DNA of 64,000 nucleotides from Madurella fahalii. Lineage: Eukaryota > Ascomycota > Sordariomycetes > Sordariales. Below, piece by piece: positions 33,101 to 46,648 of the stretch. The position numbers were made by a program, and so were the translations under genes. Positions within the stretch are counted from its first letter, which is position 1. The number at the start of each line of letters is the position of its first letter. The DNA is taken from NCBI GenBank assembly GCA_029876055.1, contig CM056875.1, forward strand, positions 3,497,001 to 3,561,000. The letters are read 5' to 3'. The notes below the pieces were generated by a model. The model saw only the letters and a program-made list of their open reading frames with translations. It did no database searches and was not told where the DNA came from.

Positions 33101-33633
33101 CCCAGAGGACGCCACACCTGCAAAAGCGACGCCTCCTGCCGAGCGAGTCGCAACGGGTCTGTCCCAGCCCGGCGGTCGACGCCATGGCGGAGGCGTTTCT
33201 GCAGGCGGATGCTCATCGTGTTGACGCGGAGCGGGGTGCGTCTTGCTCTTCTTCCCCTCCATCTTCTTCAGCGCTGCGGGATGGGGATGGGCGAGGGCCG
33301 GAGTTGGCGGCGGTGCAGGAGCAGCCGTGTATGATGGGTGTTGAGGTTGTGGATGACAATAATAATGATGATGATGATGAGGAGGAGGAGGACGACGATA
33401 AGGAAAACCGGGAAAGAGGACCGGTGTTGTCGCTGCCCGACGACGAGGCGAGCGCGTCGCAGCTGATTGACGACGTCAGCGCTGTCATGGAGAACCTGGA
33501 TGATTATCTTGGTGGCGGTGCTTGGGATCTGGATGCCGAGCTTGCCAAGGCTAGTGCTGCTGAGAGGAGACGGGAGGGGGAATGTCGGGAGAGTGGGTCT
33601 GGCTTGGGTGGCCTGATGGATGCTGGTGTTTAG
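30136..33633 (+). CDS. Ascomycete-conserved 'protamine P1'-type disordered protein, function unknown
   Basis: Intronless, 1165 aa from the first ATG in frame. The N-terminal block looks conserved: a Cys-containing start, then QPIYCEALHNPDDV, CPGSDDESYHSPADRR and RGPFDRKSGWVNPWRS. This block is typical of an ascomycete family usually labelled 'protamine P1', although it is not a protamine. The remainder is predicted disorder, rich in Ser, Pro and Glu, with basic patches (AKRRRISTD, RPRRQKRVSW) and an acidic Asp/Asn/Glu run near 33350-33410. Five short PW-type motifs recur (NPWR, SPWV, SPWM, SLWA, NPWA). There is no signal peptide or membrane span. The basic patches suggest nuclear location, which is inference only. 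Confidence 0.75.
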   Translation: MKPCLGSPHREWLHPERFCNQPIYCEALHNPDDVLCPGSDDESYHSPADRRMRYEAQAQRFLEGKPVFLLSASLRGPFDRKSGWVNPWRSKSTSRTKSVRRRRPPASRRATVDHHESSHVPDSSGYHLRTPERQGAPPRAINTPPRYMDDESFDRVWDWRDRVLAEIQDSVSSSQNVSQTEPALLDSRLATQYFVAPVASFDGGSRSSSAPLTPSVADRTMKPGAPGISGREVNGLSPSLQDKAGQVACSGRAPASASSLSSIGPQAITEDLSPFDATDLSPHAVRIYEQLVIAERATSTNEEQRGAQNVSTESITAKKAPSMRSPAEREHAKVIESSTPCDIFPEATASSTRAKAQASSRTDGSFRYRRNDGRAILKRSRPGSKLFDSHYAPRDSDLYPTLDDQPATSRSEDKTRRTRLERKTADETLTVASESLHEVITVTTGLERRATPENTLTPMHCQPMQELDGQATEPDQSERDEEDGDTETTSQIDGPTLVPSGSASGSDHPSTPSFGHFSAEKHSQDIIYESAGFPRRLLWPKSRRSANRDSAPMFALGPELTPNSTQPESVGLGHNFPAKEVVSEPADKSEAVQVPPEGQALVNTQQDPPSVVNEGFEGHAESTVEKVRGSETGSEGEDEKLPEQEEPQVDTMADSNTSEGTESETQPASRGPELGIQSPWVKEDVAPLPGRAPDLNTSSDSEDTGDTRDTDPKAVQSPWMNQANTVPHIPHVTEQLHPSQVGTLDLSFIASQALEQAVSQSLWARGDSQIAAPEPPVFNPLSSPANSVILPIAAITQSQQLAGHEEDIDMCNSQLYPPHPSTPETKQSGLPTPDFTFPVRSFRDFMTPSPQRPAKRRRISTDTHCHLPSTQALINAAISNPWAKPSTSRPRRQKRVSWAPLPDETEPTTPAIEPDVAAADSRCGAGLSTSDANVIRTKTPTQVPRAGSPPPSILATSKLPTEANQKFAKHFAAVTNRRRRGGSSGGVAAQRTPHLQKRRLLPSESQRVCPSPAVDAMAEAFLQADAHRVDAERGASCSSSPPSSSALRDGDGRGPELAAVQEQPCMMGVEVVDDNNNDDDDEEEEDDDKENRERGPVLSLPDDEASASQLIDDVSAVMENLDDYLGGGAWDLDAELAKASAAERRREGECRESGSGLGGLMDAGV

Positions 33634-37407
<3,774 letters not shown>

Positions 37408-37418
<11 letters not shown>

Positions 37419-37470
37419 ATGTCCAACACGCCCTTCACACCCGAAAATGCCGCAGCTGCTGCAGTGGTGA
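37408..37470 (+). promoter_or_regulatory. Out-of-frame upstream ORF overlapping the Kcs1-type start
   Basis: An ATG 11 nt upstream of the chosen start opens a 20-codon frame (MFTSCPTRPSHPKMPQLLQW) that terminates inside the main coding region. If the transcript includes it, scanning ribosomes would meet it first. It may dampen translation, or transcription may start downstream of it. Only transcript ends can decide. Confidence 0.4.
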
Positions 37471-40400
37471 GCCCCGGCCCGCCCGCTGGCGACGCCTTTT
37501 CTTCTTGTGCGCCACCCTCCAACAATCCTAGCCCGGACACGCCGTCACCGAATTGTCGTCCCCCGGCGACTCAAGAAGAAGGGCCTCCCTCGTCGGTACC
37601 ACCTCAGCCACCCACAGCAGCCGCGCAGCCCGGCACACCCGTTCCTAATACCCAGGCCCCTCTTGCCGCTCCGTCCACGCCTCATTCCGTCACATCCCAT
37701 GCAGATCCCGTTAAATATGCTCGGGGCCCTGCCCTTGTGCAGAGGTCCAATGGCCCCTCCCTGCTGACCCAGGCTCTTGCAACAGCTCGAGGCATCCCCC
37801 GACAGCACCAGAGCCCTCCGGCCGCCTCTCAGGGTTCAGTCGAACACCAAGAGACCGCAAGCCGCCAAAGCGATGGCAGCCCCCTAGCACCGCGTTTCTC
37901 CCCTCGAAAGACGGCGACGATGGCTTCCTCGACCACCGTATGCGCAACGGCAGCCCAGCCTGCCTTTGGGAGGTTGGACCTCGGCGAGGTCAACTCGATG
38001 CTCAACGGCCACCGCGAGTTTCTCGTCAAGGCCAAGGACAGAGCCCCCTTCGAGTCGGTTGCAGACCGGGAATCGAGGGTCCGGGATCGGCCAAATCGAT
38101 CAAACACATATTCCCACGACACGGGTCCGAGCAGCACTCTCACGTCGCCCCTCTTTGTCGACTCCCCGACGGCCCTGCACGGCGAGGCGACCGACGAGCA
38201 TGCCCTGCCGGATGCTCGTCCTCAGCCCAGGACCTGGAAGACGGACCATCGCCTATCCATAGGCCCCGAGAAAGCGTGGTCAATCGGGTCAGGAGATGTG
38301 GCAAACGGCCAGGACGGCCAAGTCGAGAAGTCCATAACCGAGGTTCTCGCTGGAGTGGAGCCCAACGTGCGCAGTCGGAAAGCTAGCCACAGCCTTCGAT
38401 TCTTCAAGGAAGGTCTTCCCGAAGAGAAGGGGAAGCGGAAGGACTCGCGTGTTGCGCTGCCCACGAGAGAAAAGTCGCCCTCAAGGGGGGAGAAGCTTGC
38501 CGAGATTGAAGAGCAACCCAAGAACGGCGAAGGGGTCGGGGCCCAGAGCCCGGCAGATGAACGGGAAGATCGATCTCGAGCACTGCCTGCACGTACCCCA
38601 GAGCCCCATGCCCTTCGGGAGCCCCCCGAAGACTACTTCCTCTCAAAGCGTGTCGGTCTGCTCACCCGTGACGATGTCACGAAATCGGCGCTGCCCGGGC
38701 ACGAGCAGAGTGATCAGGAGGAGCAAGTCTCAATGTGCGCTGAGCCGAGCGCCCAATTGGAGCCACGGCACACGTTCGATGCCTGTGCCAATGCCGGAGA
38801 GAGTGCTGAGGAGGGCGACGAGTCTGGCGAGGAAAAGATCTCGTCGGCTGTCTTCTTGCCCCACCAGACCCCTGAGCAATCCCAAGAGCACTCGCCCGTG
38901 CCGGGAGTATCGCAGAGAACCGCGCTCTCGAGAAAGCACTCGAGGCACGATGATTTTCATCCCTGGCTTGTCAAAGCTGATGAGCCTGAAGTTGATAACC
39001 GGGAGAACATTGACTACGAGAGAAAGGTCGTCAGGTCGGAAGCTGCAGAAGCCCCCAGTGTAGCTCCAGAGGTAGCCTTCAGGCAGGTTGAAGAATCCGC
39101 GGTTCTTGATGAACGTGAACCTGCTGCCCCCGCTTCGCATCTGCCCCGCCCCGTTTCGCAGTATCATGACGAGACAGCCCACGACTATCCGTCGACTCCC
39201 AAGCAACCACTCGAGGCAATTGAGCTCATTCCGTACAAGCATCAGGTCGGGGGGCATACTACGCTGTGGAGATTTTCCCGCCGAGCCGTCTGCAAGCAGT
39301 TGAATAATCGCGAGAACGAGTTCTACGAAAGAATTGAGAAATACCACCGCGATCTCCTCGCTTTCTTGCCCAGGTACGAGCTCCCACAAGCTGCGTGCGT
39401 GCGTGCGTGCGTGCGTGCGTTTTGATTTTGACTAATCATTCTCGGTCCAGATACATTGGGGTGCTAAACGTCACGTTCCAGAAGCAGCCACGCCGCAAGT
39501 CGACTATGAGGCGAGACGACGTCTCGGCCATGGAACGTGCCCAGGCTGATCCGGGCGAGCCTGGTGCGAGTGGGAAGGCCAACGGGACGGCACAAGGCGA
39601 GGCTGCGCAAAAGTCTCTGGAGGCTAACGGCTCAGACGTCTCTCCGAGGATGATTAGCCAGTCGATTCAGTCATCTGCAGGCCAGATACCAACCGTTACC
39701 TTCGTCGACAACCAGCATATCCTGCCGCGGAATCTCCTGCAGCCGACTGCGAGCCTCCCGAGCCTTGCCGGGCGTTTCAGGAGCGTCTCCGCATCTGCGC
39801 GAGGAGGAGACCCCTGTGCGCAAAACGGTGCTGGCGTGGGCGGTCGGGAGAATGGGTCCCGCCCGAGCCTCCACGACCGCCATGCCAACAGCTGGGGTGC
39901 CACGACGGTGAATAAGAGGCTGCGGAACGAGGTCTTCAACGACGCGTTTCTGAAACAGCCGATTGCCATCCACCGCCATCGGAAGGGGCATCAGAGGCGC
40001 CCCGTACCGCGACACTCCCTCCAGCAAGTGCTCCGGCCATCCGGCTCTGACCCGAGCTTGGCGGAATCGCATGAGAAGAGAGCTAAGACGGCGGCGCGCG
40101 CTAACGAACAAGCTGCGCAGAAGGGTAATTCTCTCGCTCAGAGCCAGGGCGATCTCGGCAAAGCCCAGGAGTACAGCGTCGAAGGCGACGAGAATGCGCC
40201 GAAAGACGTGACGGGAACGAGTGCACCCGAGCCCGAGATCCTGGCTGATTCGTCGCCCGCGCAGAAGAAGAAGCGCCGCTATTCCGGCACTGGTCTTCGC
40301 CGGAAGCCGAAGGACGTCAGGGACGACCGGGGCGCCCTCAAGTACTTCGAGGAAGCCGACGAGGCCGGGTACAAGGCGGTCCGCGAAGGCGCCACGCCTG

Positions 40401-41404
40401 ACGAGTTGCAGGGGACATCTCCCCACCTCCCAGAGGTAGCACCCGAACATACAAACGGAACCGCTGAAGACCAACACGCCGCTGCCACTACCTCTGCTGG
40501 ACCCCCGGCTCTTCCAGGTCCCGGTCCCGATCCCGGATTTAGCAAGATCCCGCGACCTGTCAACCCCAAGGAAGCGCAGACGCAGCGAGACTCGCGCGTC
40601 GAGTACTTCCTCCTGCTGGAGGACCTCACGGCGGGCATGAAGCGGCCGTGCATCATGGACCTCAAGATGGGCACGCGGCAGTACGGCGTCGACGCCAACC
40701 CCAAGAAGCAGACGTCGCAGCAGGGCAAGTGCGCCAAGACGACGTCGCGCGAGCTGGGCGTGCGCGTGTGCGGGCTGCAGGTCTGGGACGTCAAGACGCA
40801 GAGCTACGTCTTCAAGGACAAGTACTACGGGCGCGAGCTCAAGAAGGGCCACGAGTTCCAGGCCGCGCTGACGCGGTTCCTGTACGACGGCGTCGACCCT
40901 GCCAGCATCCTGCGGCACATCCCCACCGTGCTGCAGAAGCTGGACGAGCTCGAGGTGATCATCGAGCGGCTGCGCGGGTACCGGTTCTACGCGGCGAGCC
41001 TGCTGATGTTCTACGACGGCGACGACTCGGCCGAGCCGGCCGGCGCCAGTGGCGGTGCCGTGATCGACGACTCGACGACCGACTTCGCCACCGACACGGA
41101 GGAGGCGCCCCGCCGGACCCGGAGGAGCCGCAGGGAGATTGACTTCAAGATGGCCGACTTTGCGAACTGCGTCACGGGCGGCGATCTGAGCGACCGTCCG
41201 TGCCCGCCGAAACATCCTGACGAGCCGGATAGGGGCTTCCTGCGCGGCTTGAAGAGTCTGCGGAGGTACTTCTTGAAGATTCAGAGGGATACGAGGGCCG
41301 AGATGGGGCTGGGGGTCGTCTCGGCGCTGAGGAACGGGGGAGGGGCGAATGCGGAGGCGGAGACGGAACTGGAGGTGGAGGACGACGGGTCTGTCAGTGA
41401 GTGA
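37419..41404 (+). CDS. kcs1: Inositol hexakisphosphate/diphosphate kinase, Kcs1 (IP6K) type
   Basis: Two exons (37419-39373 and 39451-41404) encode 1302 aa; the splice joins FLPRYIGVLNVTFQ in frame. The first thousand residues are mostly disordered, as in yeast Kcs1 (1050 aa). The catalytic inositol polyphosphate kinase fold begins with HTTLWRFS near the end of exon 1, split from its core by a low-complexity insert. The core has the PxxxDxKxG motif PCIMDLKMG (about 1051-1059, Asp1055), GVRVCGLQVWD, YYGRELKKG, the SLL motif ASLLMFYDGD and the metal-binding Asp in KMADFANC. The enzyme turns InsP6 into 5-InsP7 and affects phosphate sensing, vacuole morphology and telomeres in yeast. It is convergent with the enoyl-CoA gene. 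Confidence 0.93.
39392..39420. repeat. (TGCG)n tetranucleotide repeat inside the Kcs1-type intron
   Basis: About seven tandem TGCG units sit in the middle of the 77-nt intron, between the donor and a CTAAT branch-point-like sequence. This is a simple repeat and probably length-polymorphic. Confidence 0.9.
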
Positions 41405-42076
41405 CCGCCCCGTTACGAGCAAGTTTGTTTCCCTTTTGGGGGGTGGGGGTTTTTATTTTCTTGGTTGGGCAGGATGGGGATGTATTCCGCTCTGGCTCTT
41501 TCCGTGTCTGTTGACTGCCTATGGGTTATGGGGCCTTTTCTTTTCCTCTGGGGACAGCGGTGTACTCGGCGTTGAGTTGGTCTTTTTCTTTTGCCGGCAG
41601 GGGGGGCCCGGTCTAGTATGTTAACATACCCTGCATTGTATTTTCCGGCGTATTCTGTAGGCTTTTTCTTTTCGGTTTTTACTCAGGTACTGGTTTTCCT
41701 AGCGCAAAGACTGTTGTAAGGAATGAAGCGCGGAACAATCATGACAAAGTGACGGTTTCAGATTTGGACGGGTGATGGCTTAGTTTCCTTGGGGTTGACA
41801 TGTTTTTTGATTTTGGAGTTGGGTTTGAACGTGGGCTCGGACGGCAAAGGTAGACGAGTAGACAAAACGAACGGTATACCGGTTCCTCCGTGCGTTCCGA
41901 TTGTTGTTGATGTATGTGGTTTTGACATACTACTAATTCACAGTTTCGGCTTGGTTCGACGCGCGTGACGAGAAATTGGGAGGGAGAGACCGTCTGCCCG
42001 TTGTTTAATCAGAATAAGCACTCTCCACAGGTATATCTATATGACAGTACATTGCAATCATTTACAATACACGCAT
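41405..42076. other. Convergent 3' spacer
   Basis: These 672 nt lie between the Kcs1-type stop and the enoyl-CoA gene stop. They are T-rich on the + strand just after the kinase stop, consistent with 3' UTR. No gene was recognised. Confidence 0.5.
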
Positions 42077-43015
42077 CTAAAGCTTCGCCCTCTCCCTAAG
42101 CTCCCGCACCCTCCTCTCCCCCTCTGCCCGCCTCTTATCCTCCGCCTCGACCAGCTCCCTATCCCTCTTCTCCCCGGCAGCATGCCCCTCGGCGCTCAGC
42201 AGGGCGACGCTCTCGCGGTACATCTCGGCCTTGAGCAGGCCGTAGATGCCCGTCTTGGCCTTGCCCGTCAGCTTCCTCTCCGCCACCAGGTCCAGCACGG
42301 CGTCGAGCCCGCCCACGCGGTCCACGATGCCCGCCTCGACGGCCTGGGCGCCGCCGAACCGGTGCGCCTCGAGCACCAGCGTCCGGTAGCTGGCGGGCGG
42401 CAGCTTCAGGCGGAAGATGCTGCTCATGGCCGGCTTGAGGGGCACGCCAAAGTCGAGCTCGTTGACGCACGCGAAGCCCTTGGCCGGGTGCATGACGCGG
42501 TAGTCGTGGTGCATGGCGAGCATGAGGCCCGCGGCGAAGGCGTGGCCGGGGAGGAGGGCGATGGTGGGCATGGGGTAGCTATTCCACAGAATTTCGTCGT
42601 CAGGATCCAATTGGGTGGGTTGTGTGTGATAAGATGGGTGGGGGAGTTGGGGTGAGGGGGAAGATGTCTTAAATCAAAGAAAGACGCACGTCAAGAACCG
42701 GTGGAACAGCTTAAACAAGATGTTGGGCAAGAAGCCCTCGGTCGACAGGGCGTGTTCCAGGTCCAGGCCGTTCGAGTAGAACTTTGGTATGCCGCTTGTC
42801 GTGACCACGACGCCGGGGGCGTACCCGCCAAACTCGATCATGTCGAGAGCATCGAGCAGGGCGGTGCATGAGGCCGTCGTGAGGCGGTTGTCGGGCGGCG
42901 AGGTGATGGTCAGCAGGTACACGGCGGGCGCGGGCTCGGTCGCGACGATGGTGCCGCCGACGTGCGGGCCCAGCACTGGAATGGGGATCGTGAAGAGGGG
43001 TCCTTGTGAGGTCAT
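42077..43015 (-). CDS. Peroxisomal enoyl-CoA hydratase/isomerase (crotonase) family protein
   Basis: Two exons (43015-42690 and 42578-42077) encode 275 aa, with donor GTGCGT. The crotonase fold shows YLLTITSPPDNRLT, the oxyanion-hole strand GIPKFYSNGLDLEH and the second oxyanion segment LLPGHAFAAGLMLAMHHDYRV, then NELDFGVPL. The C-terminus is a charged helix ending in AKL, a canonical type 1 peroxisomal targeting signal. The plan fits Eci1/Dci1-like delta3,delta2-enoyl-CoA isomerases or related hydratases of fatty-acid beta-oxidation. The catalytic acid cannot be assigned firmly, so the exact reaction is uncertain. Confidence 0.88.
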
Positions 43016-43810
43016 CTTGTCATTTCTCACTTTGTGGTTGAGTGGTTCATACAGATGAAGATGAAGATGAAAATGGAATGGATGTATGTATGTAAGTGGC
43101 CAGCCGGACCCTAGGAATGGGCAATGCTTGGCCGAAAGGTAAGCCGTATTGGGATCCAGGATTACCTCGGCTGGATGGGGAATCAGCCCAAACCGCCTCC
43201 CTCTCTGGCTAAGAAACTCACAGCCAATTCCACACCGTCTCTCCTCTTTCCAGATCCCATTTTCGGCCTCAAACAATGGGGCGGCGTACCCAGCACGACA
43301 TCCCTTTACATGCGCTGGACCAAGTTGCCGGCCGGCGATCCGGCATAGAAACCGGGGATCGGCCGAGCGGCATGTGACAGTCCCGAATGCCGCCCGGCAG
43401 GCTATCAAGGTCCACACGCCCGAGACAAGCAAAGCAGCAGGAACAGACACACCAGGAATAACACCGCTACTACCTATTTTACAGGTTGCATTAGCTGTAC
43501 AATGGAAAGAAGCCCAGTCGATCATGATACTACCGCAATACAACAAGCACCAGGTAAGCAAATCAGAGCGCCGTCCAGTCCCATGCCCCGATGCCGTCTT
43601 CCACCCCCGAATGGAGGAAACAAACCAAACCAAAGCCACGCATGCCACACTTCATAACAATAGCAGCAGCAGCACGGATAAAAAGTCTAGCACGGTAATC
43701 TATCCACGACGAGAATATAACCCTCCCCAATCCCTACCATCACCCACACTACCGCTGTCGCTGCCGCCGCCGAGCAAGTGCCTGGGCCCGACATCGTCCC
43801 TAGCCCAGTT
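43016..43810. other. Spacer: enoyl-CoA gene promoter and ATG27 3' region
   Basis: Both flanking genes are on the minus strand, so the left part is the promoter of the enoyl-CoA gene and the right part the ATG27 3' UTR. No gene or known motif was recognised. Confidence 0.5.
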
Positions 43811-44970
43811 CTAGACGGCTGAGTAACCGCCCCTGCTTCCGCTACTCTGCACGGTGTTGAGCACCCTCCGTGTCCAGTCCTTGAGCAGGTAGGGGATGTC
43901 GCGGATCGTGTCGCCATGCGGCAGGAGATCCCAACCACGCGCGCCGTACCGGTTGTAGTTGAGCCACGAGCCGAAGATGAGGTACGCTGCTATCGCGAGG
44001 AAGACGCTGGTCCCATACTGTCAGCAGGTAGGTTTGGATGGGGAAAGCAGAGCAGAACAAACTCACAGAATGACCAGCCACGTGAAGAACCCCCAGTGTT
44101 TGCTCTCGGCGGCCGGCTCGTCCACAGCAGAATCGCAAGCGTGTTTCGTGTACCACGTCAGGTAGAGCGAGTCCATGTCCTTGCCATCCTCGTCCTTGTC
44201 GCGCTTGTACCCCTCCCAAATGAGCGCCGCGCCCTTCTTCTTGAGCTGCTCTTCCGGCGTACTGGTATCGTCTTCGCCGTCCTCTGCGCTATCGCCCTTC
44301 TCGTCCCGGCGGCTCTTCTCCTTCTTCGTGTCTTTCTCATACTCATCGATCGATTCCCACTCCTCCTCCGTGCCCACCCGCTCGGGATCGCACCGGAAAT
44401 CCACCACGGCTCGTTGTCCCCGTTGCTGGTACGAGCTGCCCGAGAGTGTAACCCGCAGCCCTTCCTTCTTGGCGTTCTTCTTTTCCGGATCCTCGGCGGG
44501 CAACTGCTTCAGGTCCCACGCGAACGGCTTCTCGGCGCTGCCGACAACGATGGGGATGACCTGGTCCGTCTCGGTCTTGTCGGTTTTGGGATCCCACCGG
44601 TGTTTTATCGCGCACACTAACCATCATCTTATCATCAGCCTCTCAGCCCTTTTACAACCTTTCATTTTCTTTTTTTCTCTAGGAGCTGTGATTTCGTACC
44701 TCTTGTCCCGTCCGGACACCTCTCCTCCTTGGGGACGTCCCCCTTGCGCTGCAGCGGCGCGCACAGGTCGATTGTGTACGTCGTGTTGTGGTACGTTGGC
44801 CGCGTGTACTCGTGCGTAACGACCGTGTGCGGCCCAGCGAGCGCCTGGAAATTGTACGTGTGCCCATCCACGACGAGCTGGTCGCACTTGAACACGGCTG
44901 CCACGGGCCCCGGCGCCAGGAGCAGTAGCGACGCGAACGTGGTCGCCGCTGCTTCCAGAGTGGGCTTCAT
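43811..44970 (-). CDS. atg27: Autophagy-related membrane protein Atg27
   Basis: Three exons (44970-44700, 44616-44067, 44006-43811) encode 338 aa. Residues 1-25 are a signal peptide (FASLLLLAPGPVAAV). The lumenal part has the paired cysteines of an MRH-like Atg27 domain (FKCDQLVVDGHTYNF, IDLCAPL, EERCPDG, VDFRCDPE, TKHACDS) and an acidic/Lys-rich insert. One membrane span follows at about 265-288 (TWLVILVFLAIAAYLIFG), then a short cytosolic tail (GSWLNYNRYGARGWDLLP). The protein ends in YSAV, the same C-terminal tyrosine motif reported for AP-3-dependent sorting of yeast Atg27. Atg27 is a type I protein of the TGN, vacuole and Atg9 vesicles needed for efficient autophagosome formation. A TG microsatellite sits immediately upstream of the start. 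Confidence 0.93.
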
Positions 44971-44978
44971 CGTTCGTG

Positions 44979-44984
44979 CGTGTG

Positions 44985-45021
<37 letters not shown>
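44979..45021. repeat. (TG)n/(TA)n microsatellite abutting the ATG27 start
   Basis: TG repeats with a short TA block begin only about nine bases from the ATG27 start codon. On the coding (minus) strand the leader reads CA repeats, then TA, then CGCACGAACG and the ATG. The repeat therefore probably lies within the 5' UTR. Confidence 0.93.
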
Positions 45022-45025
<4 letters not shown>

Positions 45026-45877
45026 GTTTCCCCGTGCTGAGCGGGTAGTAGGGGTTCGGCTGCCGGAGGATGGAGTTGGCTGGTGAACTAGTTGGCTGCG
45101 TAGTCGTGCCTTGTCACCTGTGCTGCTGCTGCTGCTCCCAGGGGCAGACGTCGGTGCAAAAGAAAGTAAATCGCCTGAGAAGATGCAACGTGACACTTGG
45201 GTCTTGAAGGCTAAGAACAAAATAACTGCACTATACAAGAAACATGGCAGAGCAGAATGATGGTCGGGATGCTCTGTTGTCAGGCGGCAGAATGGGAGGC
45301 GGTTGCTGCACCTCGAACTCGGAATGTCTGGTACAAGCTGCTTCTCGTCGATGCAGGTCAGCAGCCACACGAGGACAATTCCGTCATCTGCAAAAGCCAG
45401 GCCCCGAGTCTACGTGAGCTTGCAACGTCCGTGCGGAGATTAGCTAATCTGAATGCCCCAATGACACGTCACGTGCACCTTTCATCGTCCACGCCCCCTC
45501 AAGATCAAATACATCTCAAGTTATTCCCTTATCTAGTCCACTGAGCTGCAAAGCTCCGAGTACTATACACAAACAAATCCCAACGCTGAGTCCGCTGTCC
45601 ACTTGGATGGACGCTACAAGACGCCGCAAACCTAACCAAAAACCCTCCACATGATCCCTCGCCAAACCCCCATAATCATCACCACTCGATACGGTAGATA
45701 CTCAGTACAGAAGCACCATGCCATAGACAAACGGGTAAAAACAAGCAACCACGCATGCCGCTGGTTCTTAACCAGGCCAAAGTCCGGGTCCCGATGAATG
45801 ATACTCCGGATAAAAATCCGCCCCGCCCAGGGTATATGTATAAGCTTTGTCTCGACAGAGAAAAGGAAAAAAAAGGG

Positions 45878-45898
45878 AAAAAAAAAAAAAAAAAAAAA
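45878..45898. repeat. Poly(A) tract of 21 bases (plus strand)
   Basis: A homopolymer preceded by shorter A runs broken by G's, about 260 nt downstream of the SPT20 stop in the minus-strand sense, where it reads as poly(T). It has no recognisable retro-element attached. Confidence 0.9.
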
Positions 45899-46156
45899 TA
45901 ACCTTTGCACCGACCGGCTAAGATCAGCCCCCGCTCTGTACAACTCCCCCCTTTCTTTCCAAGCCTAGGACGCATAACGTAGTGTGTGCGCGTGACCAAG
46001 CCATAACCTCTCCTCTCCCCACCCCCCCGGTCCAGCCCCAAGAAGGAAAAAAAAAAAAAAAGCAATGCGACAGCATAATCATGAACCTCGACGCCATCCC
46101 AAACCTTAACAGGCCAAACACCCGTGTAGAGACCAACACAACCGCCATCGCAACCA

Positions 46157-46595
46157 CTACATCCCTTGCATTCCCATGCCCTGCATTCCCATACCCTGCA
46201 TCGCCTGTTGCTGAGCCTGCTGTTGAGCCTGCTGCTGCTGCTGCAACCTGTTCTGCTCCAGCGCGCGCATCACCATGGTCCTCGCCTGTATCTGGCAGTT
46301 TCTCTTGAACTCGTTCATCGTCTCCTCGGGGATGTTCGTCAGCACCCCACCATAGTTGCTCAGCAGGTTGGGCAGGTTCTTGGTATATATAGCCTGCATG
46401 TGGTTCCGGATCTGGTGTTGCAGCGCTGGGTTCATAGACGCCATGCCTACTCCACCTGGGGCCATTTGCTGTGGCTGCTGCGGCTGTTGAGGCTGCTGTT
46501 GGGATTGTTGAGGTTGCTGTTGGACGTGGTGCTGCTGCTGCTGCTGCTGCTGCTGCTGATGTTGTTGTTGTTGTTGCTGCTGCTGCTGCTGTTGT

Positions 46596-46648
<53 letters not shown>

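Larger units (their letters stand above)
44971..46156. other. Spacer: ATG27 promoter and SPT20 3' region
   Basis: Both neighbours are on the minus strand. It contains a dinucleotide microsatellite next to the ATG27 start, a short CTG run at about 45121-45135 and long A tracts near 45860-45900 and 46046-46062. No coding region was recognised. Confidence 0.5.

Noticed and set aside
39671..41422. 583-codon open frame antisense to the Kcs1-type gene
   Set aside because: It is the mirror of a GC-rich coding region. Its Leu/Arg/Val-rich translation has no family features, while the sense strand has all kinase motifs.
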